A DNA stretch of 59,897 nucleotides. It comes from a bacterium (GTDB taxonomy: Bacteria > Actinomycetota > Acidimicrobiia > Spongiisociales > JAHEDJ01). Made by a program: the position numbers and the translations under genes. Below, piece by piece: positions 36,020 through 45,036 of this stretch. The notes under the pieces are model-generated. The model was not told the DNA's origin and did no database searches. It saw only the letters and a program-made list of their open reading frames with translations. Each line of letters opens with the position of its first letter. The first letter of the stretch is position 1. The stretch is from the NCBI GenBank assembly GCA_024641325.1, contig JAHEDJ010000009.1, positions 1 through 59,897 of the forward strand. The letters run 5' to 3'.

Positions 36020-36619
36020 ATGCGAAAGGCTCTCGCAACACTGACAATCGGACTGGTCGCGGCCGTCGGGGTCACCGCCGGCGCGGCGGTCCTCACTCCG
36101 ACCGCGGCAACGGCCCAGGAGGCCGGAGTCGCCGAGGAAACCGTCGGGCCGCTCGAGCAAGTTCTGGGTGAACTGGTGGCCGAAGGGGTCATCTCACAGG
36201 ATCAGGCAGATACGGTGGCGGAGCGTATCCGTGAAGCCGGGCCCTTCCACCGGAACAACCATCATCGGGGCGCGCACCTGGAAACCGTCGCCGAACTGCT
36301 CGGAATGGAGACGGCAGACCTGGCCGAGGCGCTGCGTGATGGCCGGTCCATCGCCGAACTCGCCGGCGAAGACACCCAGAGCGTCATCGATGCGCTGGTG
36401 GCAGAAGCCTCCGATCGACTGGCGACGGCCGTCGACAACGAACGGATCACGCAGGACGAGGCCGACGAGAAGCTGGCCGACGTCACTCAGCGGATCACCG
36501 ACATGGTCAACGGTGAGAGGCCCGAAGCACCAGAAGGCCGGCGTGGATTCGGCCCACGGGGAGGCGGATTCTTCGGCCCCCCGACTGAAGACGCCGCTGG
36601 TACCAGCACCAACGCCTGA
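36020..36619 (+). CDS. Secreted alpha-helical protein, DUF2680-like repeats
   Basis: 199 aa with a Sec signal peptide (cleavage near ATAQEAG, about residue 33). The mature part is helical with short repeated units of the type LGELVAEGVISQDQADTVAERI and NERITQDEADEKLADVTQRI, and a LGMETADLAEALRDGRSIAELA helix pair. These resemble DUF2680 and related envelope proteins. The tail is Gly-rich (GFGPRGGGFFGPP). No enzymatic residues are recognised. It is flanked by terminators on both sides, so it is a single-gene transcript. GAGAGGAGA precedes the ATG. Confidence 0.75.
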   Translation: MRKALATLTIGLVAAVGVTAGAAVLTPTAATAQEAGVAEETVGPLEQVLGELVAEGVISQDQADTVAERIREAGPFHRNNHHRGAHLETVAELLGMETADLAEALRDGRSIAELAGEDTQSVIDALVAEASDRLATAVDNERITQDEADEKLADVTQRITDMVNGERPEAPEGRRGFGPRGGGFFGPPTEDAAGTSTNA

Positions 36620-36636
36620 TAACGAGCGACCAACCA

Positions 36637-36665
36637 AAGGGTGGCGGGACTTACCCGCCACCCTT
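36637..36665 (+). terminator. Strong intrinsic-type terminator
   Basis: AAGGGTGGCGGG (36637-36648) pairs perfectly with CCCGCCACCCTT (36654-36665) around a 5-base loop, 18 bp past the secreted-protein stop. CTCATG follows; there is no long U-tract, but the 12-bp stem is the strongest simple hairpin in the window. Confidence 0.8.
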
Positions 36666-36745
36666 CTCATGTGGGCGCGTCGATCGCTCCACGTCCCGGC
36701 CCGGCACAGGTTTAGGCTTCCTACCATGCCAACTGGAGCAGTAGT

Positions 36746-37948
36746 TTGAGTTCGTTCCTCGAAGACAGCCTGTGGGGCGGAATCGGCCTGGTAACAGCAG
36801 GAGCCATCGCCACCTATCTCATCATTCGCCACGTGGCCCTCCCGGCCATCCGAGTGGTGGTCAAGCGAAGCCCCGTGAAGTGGGACGACTTACTCCTAGA
36901 CCGCAGGCTGCTCCATCGGATTGCCCTCATCTTCCCGGTCGTCGTGATCCGGGCGGGAATGCCCTCGCTGCCACCGATGCCGGACGTTTGGGCCGACTTC
37001 ACGATCCGCCTGACAGAAGCGCTTCTGATCGTGCTGAGCCTTTACGCACTCAACGGGCTCTTCAAGGCGATCAACAACTATTACATGACGCTCCCGGTGT
37101 CGGCCAGCCGGCCGATCAAGGGTTACCTCCAGGTTCTGATGATCGTGGCGTCCGTGTTCGGAGCCGTAGTCGCCGTCGCCCGCCTGGCAGATCAGTCGAT
37201 CGGGTTCTTCCTTGGTGGCCTCGGAGCGATGACCGCAGTTGTGCTCTTGATCTTTCAGGACACGATCCTCTCGCTGGTTGCCTCGGTGCAGCTGACCCAG
37301 AACGACATGCTGCGAGTCGGCGACTGGATTGAGATCCCGGACATCGGCGTCGACGGCGACGTTATCGACATTGCCTTGCACACCGTCAAGGTGCAGAACT
37401 GGGACAAGACGATCTCCACGGTCCCGACCCATCGACTGATCTCAAACACATTCCGCAACTGGCGCGGCATGTCGGAGGCGGGAGGCCGCCGGATCAAGCG
37501 GTCTTTGCACATCGACGCAACGAGCGTCCGTTTCCTCGATGACGGCGAGTTGCAGCGATTCCGTACCTTCGAACCACTGGTCGGTTACATGAAGTCGAAA
37601 ACCGAGGAGCTGACAGCCTGGAACGCCGAGCGGCCGATGCCGGAGGGATCCTGGGGAGACCCCAGGCGCCTCACCAATCTCGGAACATTCCGCGCTTACG
37701 TTGCCACTTATCTGCACAGGCACCCGGACCTGGCGACCAACAGCATGACCGCCCTGGTCCGCCTTCTGCCGCCCACTCCCGAAGGAGTGCCGCTGGAGAT
37801 TTATGTCTTCACCGCCGATACTGACTGGATCGTGTATGAGGGCATCCAATCGGACGTACTCGATCACCTCCTCGCGATGCTTCCCGAGTTCGGATTGAGG
37901 TTGTTCCAGAGCCCGAGCGGCTCCGACGTCCGTTTTCTCAGTTCGTAG
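36746..37948 (+). CDS. MscS family mechanosensitive channel (YbdG-like)
   Basis: 400 aa, about five transmembrane helices in the first 180 residues, then the MscS pore helix and beta domain: FFLGGLGAMTAVVLLIFQDTILSLVASVQLTQNDMLRVGDWIEIP. VDGDVIDIALHTVKVQNWDKTISTVPTHRLISNTFRNW is typical of the YbdG (miniconductance) branch, which gates under osmotic stress. The start is TTG 36746, preceded by TGGAG with good spacing. It appears to be monocistronic. Confidence 0.92.
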   Translation: MSSFLEDSLWGGIGLVTAGAIATYLIIRHVALPAIRVVVKRSPVKWDDLLLDRRLLHRIALIFPVVVIRAGMPSLPPMPDVWADFTIRLTEALLIVLSLYALNGLFKAINNYYMTLPVSASRPIKGYLQVLMIVASVFGAVVAVARLADQSIGFFLGGLGAMTAVVLLIFQDTILSLVASVQLTQNDMLRVGDWIEIPDIGVDGDVIDIALHTVKVQNWDKTISTVPTHRLISNTFRNWRGMSEAGGRRIKRSLHIDATSVRFLDDGELQRFRTFEPLVGYMKSKTEELTAWNAERPMPEGSWGDPRRLTNLGTFRAYVATYLHRHPDLATNSMTALVRLLPPTPEGVPLEIYVFTADTDWIVYEGIQSDVLDHLLAMLPEFGLRLFQSPSGSDVRFLSS

Positions 37949-38027
37949 TTCATACTTCTGCGGGGCACCCCCGAGGATTCTCAACCGGCCGGGACACATA
38001 CGATTCGCCGGCGGGTATGTTCTTCTG

Positions 38028-38714
38028 ATGGGCAACAGATACTTCACCGCCAAGCTCTTCGGATTCCTCCGTGATCTAGACGAGAACAACGATCGGATCT
38101 GGTTCAAAGCTCACCAATCGGACTACGAGCAGCACGTCCGGGAACCGGCGCTCGACTTCATCACGGATTTCGCCGGACCGCTCGGGAAAATCTCCGAACA
38201 CTTCGTGGCCGACTCTCGTACCGTGGGGGGCTCGTTGTTCAGGATCCAGCGCGACACGCGGTTCAGTAAGGACAAGACGCCGTACAAGTCGAACACCGGC
38301 ATGCAGTTTCGCCACTCCATGGCCAAAGACGCCCACGCCCCCGGCTTCTACCTGCACATCCAGCCCGGGGAGTGCTACATGGGATTGGGCCTATGGCGTC
38401 CAGAGAGCAAGGTCGCCTATCAGATTCGTGAGCGAATCGGGGACGATGGAACCGGCTGGAAGCGAGCCTCGAGGAGCAAGCGCTTCACCGATGTCTTTGA
38501 CCTCACCGGCGATTCGCTGCTGCGACCACCGAAGGGCTTCGACGACGACCACCCTCTCATCGACGACCTCAAGCGGAAGGACTTCATCGCATCAACGCGG
38601 TTGTCCCAGAAGCAGATAACGTCCGATCACTTCATGGAGGACTTCACCGACTACTGCAAGCGGGGTGCGCCGTTCATGAAGTTCCTGTGCGAGTCAGTTG
38701 GAGTTCCGTTTTAG
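38028..38714 (+). CDS. DUF2461 family protein
   Basis: 228 aa. The DUF2461 (TIGR02453) pattern is clear: FLRDLDENNDRIWFKAHQSDYEQHVREPALDFI, RIQRDTRFSKDKTPYKSNTGMQFRH and GFYLHIQPGECYMGLGLWRPES. The family is widespread in bacteria and lacks a known function. It starts 79 bp after the channel gene. TAGACAGACAG right after the stop is a short tetranucleotide repeat of no obvious meaning. Confidence 0.9.
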   Translation: MGNRYFTAKLFGFLRDLDENNDRIWFKAHQSDYEQHVREPALDFITDFAGPLGKISEHFVADSRTVGGSLFRIQRDTRFSKDKTPYKSNTGMQFRHSMAKDAHAPGFYLHIQPGECYMGLGLWRPESKVAYQIRERIGDDGTGWKRASRSKRFTDVFDLTGDSLLRPPKGFDDDHPLIDDLKRKDFIASTRLSQKQITSDHFMEDFTDYCKRGAPFMKFLCESVGVPF

Positions 38715-38743
38715 ACAGACAGGTCTGATGCCGACCGGCCCGT

Positions 38744-39340
38744 TCAGACCGATTCGGCCAGCCAGTCCGACGACCCCTCCAGAAGGAAGAGACTGATCTC
38801 GTGCGCCCGGTCGAGAGCATCACACAGCTGCTCTCGACCCATGAAAGCCTCGGATAGCGACACCTCCACCCGTCCAACGATGGTCAGGCTGCGCTGAGCG
38901 GCGTCTGTGACCGAAGCAAACGAGTCGATCGCCGATACCTCCAGCGGCAAATCAGTAGCTCCGATACCCGCTAGATCGGTGGCGAGAACGAGCAGATCCG
39001 GTGGATATGGGAGCGGAGGCAGTGCCCAATTGAAATACAGGGGCAGCTGGTGCAGGTCTTCAGGTTCCGTGAACTCCTCTTCGAGATCGGCGAGCTGATC
39101 ATCGAACGCAATCACAACCCGCGGATCGACCTCGAGGGCCAGGTGAAGGTCGAGCGGGCCGCCACAGGCTTCCTCCGGGTGGAGAACCACTTCCCACGAC
39201 TGGCGCATCGAGTAGGTCTCGACGAAGTGCCTCTCGTCATGGACGTGGAAGTGGTGGTCGACCGCGTGATCTTTGAGATCCGCGATGAAGCCCGGGATAT
39301 CGACGGCGGCCAAACGGATTCCTTTCTTCCTGCGTCCCAC
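38744..39340 (-). CDS. Conserved-looking protein of unknown function
   Basis: 198 aa. I do not recognise the family. The N-terminal third is His-rich (DHAVDHHFHVHDERHFVETYSMRQSWEVV), the middle is acidic (DQLADLEEEFTEPEDLH) and the C-terminal part contains helical stretches. There is no signal peptide or membrane segment. Codon use matches the neighbours and the third position is GC-rich, so it is coding. ATG 39340 is the first in-frame start. It lies 51 bp downstream of the LiaF-like gene and could be in its operon. Confidence 0.7.
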   Translation of the reverse strand: MGRRKKGIRLAAVDIPGFIADLKDHAVDHHFHVHDERHFVETYSMRQSWEVVLHPEEACGGPLDLHLALEVDPRVVIAFDDQLADLEEEFTEPEDLHQLPLYFNWALPPLPYPPDLLVLATDLAGIGATDLPLEVSAIDSFASVTDAAQRSLTIVGRVEVSLSEAFMGREQLCDALDRAHEISLFLLEGSSDWLAESV

Positions 39341-39391
39341 AGGCTCGCAGATACGCGACGCGAACTCAATGGGAGCGTCCCGGGTACCAGT

Positions 39392-39859
39392 TCAGGTGCG
39401 AGTCCTGTCCTTGGCCGGAGTCACCGCCACCCCGCCCATGACCGTCGAGGCTTCGATGACCAGATGCGGAGCGCCCTCGGGCACCTCGTGTTTGCGAGCG
39501 CTGTTGGCGTGGCCGCCCATGAAGGCCCAACCCTTCAGCTCGACATTCCACTCGCGCGGAACCCGCACTTCGACGCCTCCCATCACAGTCACCAGTTTCA
39601 GGTGCGCTCCGGCCGGATCCAGAATGGCGTGGGTCAGATCGAATTCCATACCCCCCATGCCGGTGATAACGGAGCCGGAGCGCAGTCCGGCCGCTTTGCT
39701 CACCCAGTTGCGGCCGCCCGTCATCGTGACGACCTGGAACACATCACTGTTCTCGTCACCGACATCGGGGATGAGTTGCTTGGCGATCTGGGCAGCGATC
39801 AGCGCCACTAGATCGAACAACAGCGCCCATTTCAGGAACTTCAGGAATGCACGTCTCAT
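39392..39859 (-). CDS. LiaF-like C-terminal domain membrane protein
   Basis: 155 aa. One N-terminal transmembrane helix (residues about 10-28) leads into a beta-strand repeat region with the cell-wall-active antibiotics response pattern SVITGMGGMEFDLTHAI...KLVTVMGGVEVRVPREWNVE...GWAFMGG...ASTVMGGVAV. Such domains (DUF2154/LiaF-like) form short beta-helices in proteins that adjust envelope-stress signalling. No liaRS-type genes are adjacent. It follows the BMP transporter permease by 45 bp. Confidence 0.82.
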   Translation of the reverse strand: MRRAFLKFLKWALLFDLVALIAAQIAKQLIPDVGDENSDVFQVVTMTGGRNWVSKAAGLRSGSVITGMGGMEFDLTHAILDPAGAHLKLVTVMGGVEVRVPREWNVELKGWAFMGGHANSARKHEVPEGAPHLVIEASTVMGGVAVTPAKDRTRT

Positions 39860-39904
39860 ACGATCACCTCTTCAACACAGTCTTCCAGATTGAGCCCGCA
39901 CGCG

Positions 39905-40846
39905 TTAATCGACGTCGAAGCGCGTGCCGATGGCCGACGGGGGGTCGCTCCCCAGGATCCCTCGCAGCGCCGGATAGCGGTCCGTAAGACTCCTCACCCG
40001 ATCGCTGTACACCAGTACGAGTGTGAAGATCATTATCGGGAATGGCAACGTTCCGAGGACCTGAGTGAGGTCGGGAAACACATCCTGCAGTTTGATCGCG
40101 GAGAATTGCAGTGCCCCGAAGAGGTAGACGCCGAAGGCGGCCCGATATGGATGCCAGCCGCCGAAGATGACGATAGCCAACGCGATCCATCCGAGGCCCG
40201 TCGTGTGCCCTTCCGACCAGCCGATCTTTGCTCCCAACGAGTACGCCGCGCCTCCGATCCCCACCAGGCCTCCGCCAACGGCCGCGTAGAGGTAGCGCAA
40301 CCGGTTGACCGGCATTCCTCGCGAGTGGGCGGCCTCGGGGCGCTCGCCGATCGCTTGGAGCTTCAGACCGCGCCGGGTTCGGAACATGAACCAGTAGGTC
40401 AGGAAGATCAACACGATGCTGCCGTAGACGATCAGGTCGTGCTGGAAGAAGATCTTGCCGATGAACGGTATGTCTTCAAGTAATGGAATAGGACGATACG
40501 TGACGGTGGGACCGGGAATCCGAACGTAGGGATCGCCAAGGAAAGCGCTCAGTTCTCCGGTGAGCTGGAACAGAACGAATCCAACTGCAACCTGATTGAG
40601 ACGAAGGGCGATGCTGGAATAGGCGACCAGCAGTGCAGCCAAAGCAGATACGAGGGCTGCAGCCGCGAATCCAACGATGACCGAACCGCTCTCGTAGGCC
40701 CCGGCGAAGCCAACCATGGCCGACAAGAGGACGGTTCCGTCGAGCGACAAGTTGATCACTCCGGCTTTCTCGGTGATCGTTTCCCCGATCACCACGAAGA
40801 TCAGCGGCGTAGAGGCGGCGAGGATGGAAGCGAGAGTGACGTCCAT
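39905..40846 (-). CDS. BMP-type ABC importer permease 2
   Basis: 313-aa permease of the branched-chain/ribose-like class that serves nucleoside and related importers (YufQ/NupQ type). It has about eight to nine helices, and the loop GERPEAAHSRGMPVNRLRYLYAAVGGGLVGIGGA is the cytoplasmic coupling motif. Its ATG overlaps the stop of the first permease by one base (TAATG), so the two are translationally coupled. The operon order is binding protein, ATPase, permease, permease. Confidence 0.93.
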   Translation of the reverse strand: MDVTLASILAASTPLIFVVIGETITEKAGVINLSLDGTVLLSAMVGFAGAYESGSVIVGFAAAALVSALAALLVAYSSIALRLNQVAVGFVLFQLTGELSAFLGDPYVRIPGPTVTYRPIPLLEDIPFIGKIFFQHDLIVYGSIVLIFLTYWFMFRTRRGLKLQAIGERPEAAHSRGMPVNRLRYLYAAVGGGLVGIGGAAYSLGAKIGWSEGHTTGLGWIALAIVIFGGWHPYRAAFGVYLFGALQFSAIKLQDVFPDLTQVLGTLPFPIMIFTLVLVYSDRVRSLTDRYPALRGILGSDPPSAIGTRFDVD

Positions 40847-41931
40847 TAGCCCACCTCTCCCGGAATGACCGGTGGCTCGGGCGGCCCGAGCGCTGCCTCA
40901 TCCGCGCGGTTCCTTCTGCGCGACTGCCATCCCTGCGCAAGGACGGTGAACAGCACGAGCACTCCCTGGAGCACACCGCCCACCGATGAGTCGAGCCCCA
41001 GCTTCAACGGCAACAGCGTGCTGCCCACGGCCAGCATCGCGAAGACAAAGGCGATCGGAGCGATCCACCGAGCGGCGTAGCCCGCCAGCATTGCCACCAG
41101 GATCCCCAGGAAGCCGTAGCCGCCAGAAATCGACGGGACCAGCTTGTGATGGAATCCGGTCGCCTGGATCGCCCCTGCGAGGCCGGCCAACCCACCGCCG
41201 AGGGCAAAAGCAGCCAGCATGTAGGGCCCTGTCGGAATTCCGAGAAGGAAGGCACTGCGCATGTTCTTACCGACGGCTTTCAATCGCAGGCCGAAGCGAG
41301 TTCCCCTCAACAGGTAGAAAACACCGAAGACAGAAGCTACCGCAACGACGATCGCCAGCCAGGAAAGGCGAGTCGAACCGACCGTCGGAAGCCAGGACTC
41401 TCTCGGGAAAGGTTCGGTTCCGCTAGTCGAAGCGACTCCCGCCCGCTTCCACGGGCCGAGTACGAGGTAGACGGCGAGTGCCGTCGCCACGAAGTGCAGT
41501 CCAAGGCCACCAAAGATCTCGTTCACCTTCCCGTACGTCCTCAACAGACCGGCAAGAAGAGCCCAGAAGGCTCCGCCAAACAGACCCGCCAGCAAGGCCA
41601 GGGTTACGATCAGCCAAGTCGGCCCCGACACCTCGCGGGCGACCAGCGACGCGGCGATCGCTCCGAACGTGATCTGCCCCTCAACGCCAATGTTCCAGAG
41701 GCCGGCGGCAAATGTGATGAGAAGCCCGGCGGCAGCCAGCACGAGCGGTGCCCAGACCATCAGCGTGTCGCCGATTCTGATGCTGCTGCCCAGCGATCCG
41801 TCGATGATCACCCCAAGGGCTTCAAAGGGATTAGCGCCGGCGACGAGCAGCAGGAGAATGCCGACGACGAGCGCCAGCGCAACGGCGATGATCCCGATCC
41901 GGCTGCGTTTCCAGAGGTCGGCGAAGTTCAC
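40846..41931 (-). CDS. BMP-type ABC importer permease 1
   Basis: 361-aa inner-membrane permease, partner of the next gene. YufP/NupP type: EALGVIIDGSLGSSIRIGDTLMVWAPLVLAAAGLLITFAAGLWNIGVEGQI is diagnostic, and the coupling loop is LKAVGKNMRSAFLLGIPTGPYMLAAFALGGGLAGLAGAI. The C-terminal tail is charged and Arg-rich. GTG 41931 overlaps the ATPase stop by four bases (GTGA). The likely substrate is a nucleoside or a related purine or pyrimidine. Confidence 0.94.
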   Translation of the reverse strand: MNFADLWKRSRIGIIAVALALVVGILLLLVAGANPFEALGVIIDGSLGSSIRIGDTLMVWAPLVLAAAGLLITFAAGLWNIGVEGQITFGAIAASLVAREVSGPTWLIVTLALLAGLFGGAFWALLAGLLRTYGKVNEIFGGLGLHFVATALAVYLVLGPWKRAGVASTSGTEPFPRESWLPTVGSTRLSWLAIVVAVASVFGVFYLLRGTRFGLRLKAVGKNMRSAFLLGIPTGPYMLAAFALGGGLAGLAGAIQATGFHHKLVPSISGGYGFLGILVAMLAGYAARWIAPIAFVFAMLAVGSTLLPLKLGLDSSVGGVLQGVLVLFTVLAQGWQSRRRNRADEAALGPPEPPVIPGEVG

Positions 41932-43394
41932 GAAGTCACCTTCCCTCCGATGAGATGACCGAGTTCATCGACGCTCGACGTGCGGGCGTCGACTTCCGCC
42001 AGTACCCCTCCGGCAAAGAACACCAGGATCCTGTCGCTGTATTCGAGCAGCTCATCGAGGTCCGCAGAAGCGAAGACGATCGCAGTGCCATCCTCGCGCC
42101 TGCGGAGGAGCTGTTCCCACACCCAGGCTGCCGACTCGATATCGAGGCCGCGGGTCGGATGCTCCATCAACAGGACCTCCAGATTGTCCTGGAGCATCGC
42201 AAGCAGCAAACGCTGCTGGTTTCCGCCGGACAGTGACTCGGCAGTGGAGTCCGGCGTTCCTTTGACGGAGTACTCTGCAATACCCTCTACGGTCTCTGCG
42301 AGAGCACCTTCCCAGTCAATCAAGAAGGCGCCGCTGCGGGAAGAAAGCACAAAGTGTTCCGTGAGCGTAAGGCCGGCCACCAGGCCCTCCTCCAAACGAC
42401 CGGCCGGGAGGAACTGGACTCCACCGTCCAGGTAGCCCCGGTATCCCACCTTGGTCAGGTCCCTTCCATTGACGGTGATCGTTCCCCCGTTGGCCGAGCG
42501 GAGGCCGGAGAGAGCATCTAGCACGATCCGCTGTCCGCTGCCTTCAAGGCCGGCGAACCCGATCACTTCCCCCTCAGCCACTTCCAGGTTGAATCCTTCG
42601 ACACTCAACATACGATCGCGGACCGTGAGGTCCGAAACGGTCAGACGCGGGGGGCCGAGGCCGACCACGGGCCTCTCACCAATCTCGACCTCGCCACCAA
42701 ACATGAGCTCAACCAGCTCAGCAGCGGGGCAAGGAAGATCCCGTTCTCCGACCACGGTGCCGGCACGAATGATCGTTACTCGCTCGCATATTTCCTCGAC
42801 CTCTTCGAGTTTGTGCGAAACGAAGACCACGCTCATCCCCTCGGCCGCCAGTTCCTTGAGCGTGGCGAACAGTTTCAGGCGTTGCGGTGCGGAGATGCCG
42901 GTCGTCGGTTCGTCCAGGATCAGAACGCGGGCGCCCAACCACAACAGTCGGAGTATCTCGAGCTGCTGGCGCTCCCCAACGGTCAGCCTTCTCGTCGGCG
43001 TATCGGGATCGAAGCTGAATCCGAAGCGATCGGCCAGAGTCGCCAGCTCGCGGGCGGCGGCTCGTCTGTTGAGCCTCTCCGGTCCCGGGCTGCCGATGAG
43101 GAAGTTGTCCAGCACGGTAAAGGGCAGGAACACGAGCGGATCTTGATGCAGCATGCCGATGCCGTGTTCGATCGCATCGGCAGGCGAACGTAAGTCGATC
43201 GACTCGCCGTCAACGAGGATTTCTCCGGAGGTCTTCTGGTGGAAGCCGGACAGAACCTTCATGAGCGTTGACTTGCCGGCTCCGTTCTCGCCTAGGAGTC
43301 CATGGAGTTCGCCGGAAGCAACGCTGAGGTTCACTCCATTGTTGGCACGTACGGATCCGAAGTGTTTGTGGATTTCCCGTAGCTCGAAGCCCAT
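41928..43394 (-). CDS. BMP-type ABC importer double ATPase
   Basis: 488 aa containing two ABC domains in tandem (RbsA/NupO layout). The first domain has Walker A GENGAGKST, LTVGERQQLEI and Walker B ILDEPTTG. The second has the degenerate phosphate loop GLEGSGQRI with LSGGNQQRLLLAMLQ, then MEHPTRGLD. It energises the two permeases. The gene is separated from the binding-protein gene by 294 bp that includes a strong hairpin, so levels of the binding protein and the complex can differ. Confidence 0.95.
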   Translation of the reverse strand: MGFELREIHKHFGSVRANNGVNLSVASGELHGLLGENGAGKSTLMKVLSGFHQKTSGEILVDGESIDLRSPADAIEHGIGMLHQDPLVFLPFTVLDNFLIGSPGPERLNRRAAARELATLADRFGFSFDPDTPTRRLTVGERQQLEILRLLWLGARVLILDEPTTGISAPQRLKLFATLKELAAEGMSVVFVSHKLEEVEEICERVTIIRAGTVVGERDLPCPAAELVELMFGGEVEIGERPVVGLGPPRLTVSDLTVRDRMLSVEGFNLEVAEGEVIGFAGLEGSGQRIVLDALSGLRSANGGTITVNGRDLTKVGYRGYLDGGVQFLPAGRLEEGLVAGLTLTEHFVLSSRSGAFLIDWEGALAETVEGIAEYSVKGTPDSTAESLSGGNQQRLLLAMLQDNLEVLLMEHPTRGLDIESAAWVWEQLLRRREDGTAIVFASADLDELLEYSDRILVFFAGGVLAEVDARTSSVDELGHLIGGKVTS

Positions 43395-43633
43395 GCGAGC
43401 AGACTAACGCGGCTGCCTGAGCGCGCGGCGAGCACAGGGTGGTTCGTTTAGGTCACCGGACAATAGGCAACCGGTAGCAGGCATTCGGACCACATCTGGC
43501 TCCTACCGTCGCCGGCGAGTCATGAATGCCCGCGGATCCTCTACGGAAAGGAGCCCTGAACCTCACCCTCTTGAAGCCCCCCGCCAGCGTTGAACGGCCT
43601 TACGCCGCGACTCGCGACCAGATAATCTCAACG

Positions 43634-43669
43634 AGAAGAAGAGAGGGGATCATTCCCCTCCCTTCTTCT
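43634..43669 (-). terminator. Hairpin between binding-protein gene and ATPase gene
   Basis: AGAAGAAG (43634-43641) and AGGGGA (43644-43649) pair with TCCCCT (43654-43659) and CTTCTTCT (43662-43669): fourteen base pairs with one 2-by-2 internal loop. It starts 19 bp beyond the binding-protein stop. It probably acts as partial terminator or 3'-stability structure so that binding protein exceeds transporter. Nothing else is recognisable in 43395-43688. Confidence 0.75.
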
Positions 43670-43688
43670 TCGAATCGATCGGTTGCTG

Positions 43689-44894
43689 TTACTCGCCAGC
43701 GCTTTCGCCCGTGATTCCCTCGAGCAGCTGCTCGGTGTACCAGATCTGGAATTCGGTTGCTTCCTCGCCGTCTTCGAGGTAAACGCTTCCGTCCTGGTAG
43801 CTGAGTGGACCGGTGAAGAGGTTGATATCTCCATCGGCCAGGCCGGAGATGAAGTCATCGAGGTCCGAGGATGCCCCTGACGACAGGCCGTCACCGCTCA
43901 ACCACCCGACAGCCGTCTTCGTGTTGTCGGTGATGTTGTCCCAGTCGGGCCCGTTCCACTGCCATTCGGCCTTGAAGTCGTCGTTGACGACGGAGTTGAC
44001 GATCTCCAGGTAAGCGGGACCCCAGTTGAAGTAGGGCGTGCCCAGGCAAATGTCGGGTGCTTCGGCACAGGCGCCTTCGAAGTCGTATGGAACGGCCCAT
44101 ACGGCCTCGCCTTCGCTGGCCCGCTTCCCAGCCTCCACCAATGCCTCGGTGGTGTCGATGCCCGAGATCAACACATCTGCACCGGAATCGAGGAACTCGT
44201 TGGCGACCTGCGTTGGATCCAGGGTGAATCCGGGGATGTTGAACCAGAAGCCGATCCAGGTCACGGTGAACTCGAGCGGTGACGTCTCGCCGCGGTATTC
44301 CTCCCAGCAGTATCTGGCTCCGAGGAATGCCGAGTTGACGAGGCGTTGTGTCTCGTCGTTGACAAGTGGGCCGACGTAGCCGATTGATCCCGTCTGCGTG
44401 GTCAATCCGGCGGCACATCCGGCGATCATTTTGCCGAACTCCATCTTCCCCATCACATTGCCGAGGTTGTCGAGTTCCGCGAACGCCTTGCCATCTTCCC
44501 AGGCGCTGTCGCCTGAGGACCAGATCATCGGAATATCCGGGTTTTGCTCGGCTGCCAAGAGGACGCCGTCTCTCATATCGTCTGAGGTGGCAAAGACGAG
44601 TTGTGCCCCCTCGGCGATCAGGTCGGCTGCCACCTGGTCAACCGTCTTCTCAGGAAGATCGGCTGGATTGACCTTGTCTTGCACCAACATTGTGGCGCCT
44701 GTTAGCTCGGCTACATACTGGCCGGCTTCGTAGTGCGCCTGGCTCCAGCCGTGGTCGTTCTGCGGTCCAACCAAGATCATCCCGAACGTGAATCCCTCAG
44801 CATCAACAGGTTCGCTGTCGCCGCCGCATGCTGCGGCAACAAGAGCGAGCGCTACGAAAACCAAGAGAACGCGGGAAACCTTCGATTTGGTCAT
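43689..44894 (-). CDS. BMP family ABC substrate-binding lipoprotein
   Basis: 401 aa, lipoprotein signal with lipobox VAAACGGDS (cysteine near residue 23). It carries the BMP/Med family blocks GMILVGPQNDHGWSQAHYEAGQYV, FATSDDMRDGVLLAAEQNPDIPMI and GIDTTEALVEAGKRASEGEAVW. The family binds nucleosides or other ligands outside the cell and hands them to the NupOPQ-like complex encoded next. Several acidic residues and aromatic side chains line the expected cleft but I cannot name the ligand. ATG 44894 follows GAGAGGAAGGG; the longer frame upstream is not conserved. Confidence 0.94.
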   Translation of the reverse strand: MTKSKVSRVLLVFVALALVAAACGGDSEPVDAEGFTFGMILVGPQNDHGWSQAHYEAGQYVAELTGATMLVQDKVNPADLPEKTVDQVAADLIAEGAQLVFATSDDMRDGVLLAAEQNPDIPMIWSSGDSAWEDGKAFAELDNLGNVMGKMEFGKMIAGCAAGLTTQTGSIGYVGPLVNDETQRLVNSAFLGARYCWEEYRGETSPLEFTVTWIGFWFNIPGFTLDPTQVANEFLDSGADVLISGIDTTEALVEAGKRASEGEAVWAVPYDFEGACAEAPDICLGTPYFNWGPAYLEIVNSVVNDDFKAEWQWNGPDWDNITDNTKTAVGWLSGDGLSSGASSDLDDFISGLADGDINLFTGPLSYQDGSVYLEDGEEATEFQIWYTEQLLEGITGESAGE

Positions 44895-45036
44895 TCCCTT
44901 CCTCTCCTTCTGGTGAAAGCCGGCAGTCCGGCAGAACGATTGTCCACCGATGCCTACCCGGAACACTAGGGGCCATGGTCACAACGCTGAAACCGATACG
45001 ACCAAGGTATATTTGCCGCCACCGAGGAGGGGCCTC

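Noticed and set aside
37961-37973. Five-base-pair hairpin after the MscS gene as terminator
   Set aside because: Stem too short (CGGGG/CCCCG, three-base loop) and without a U-run to claim.
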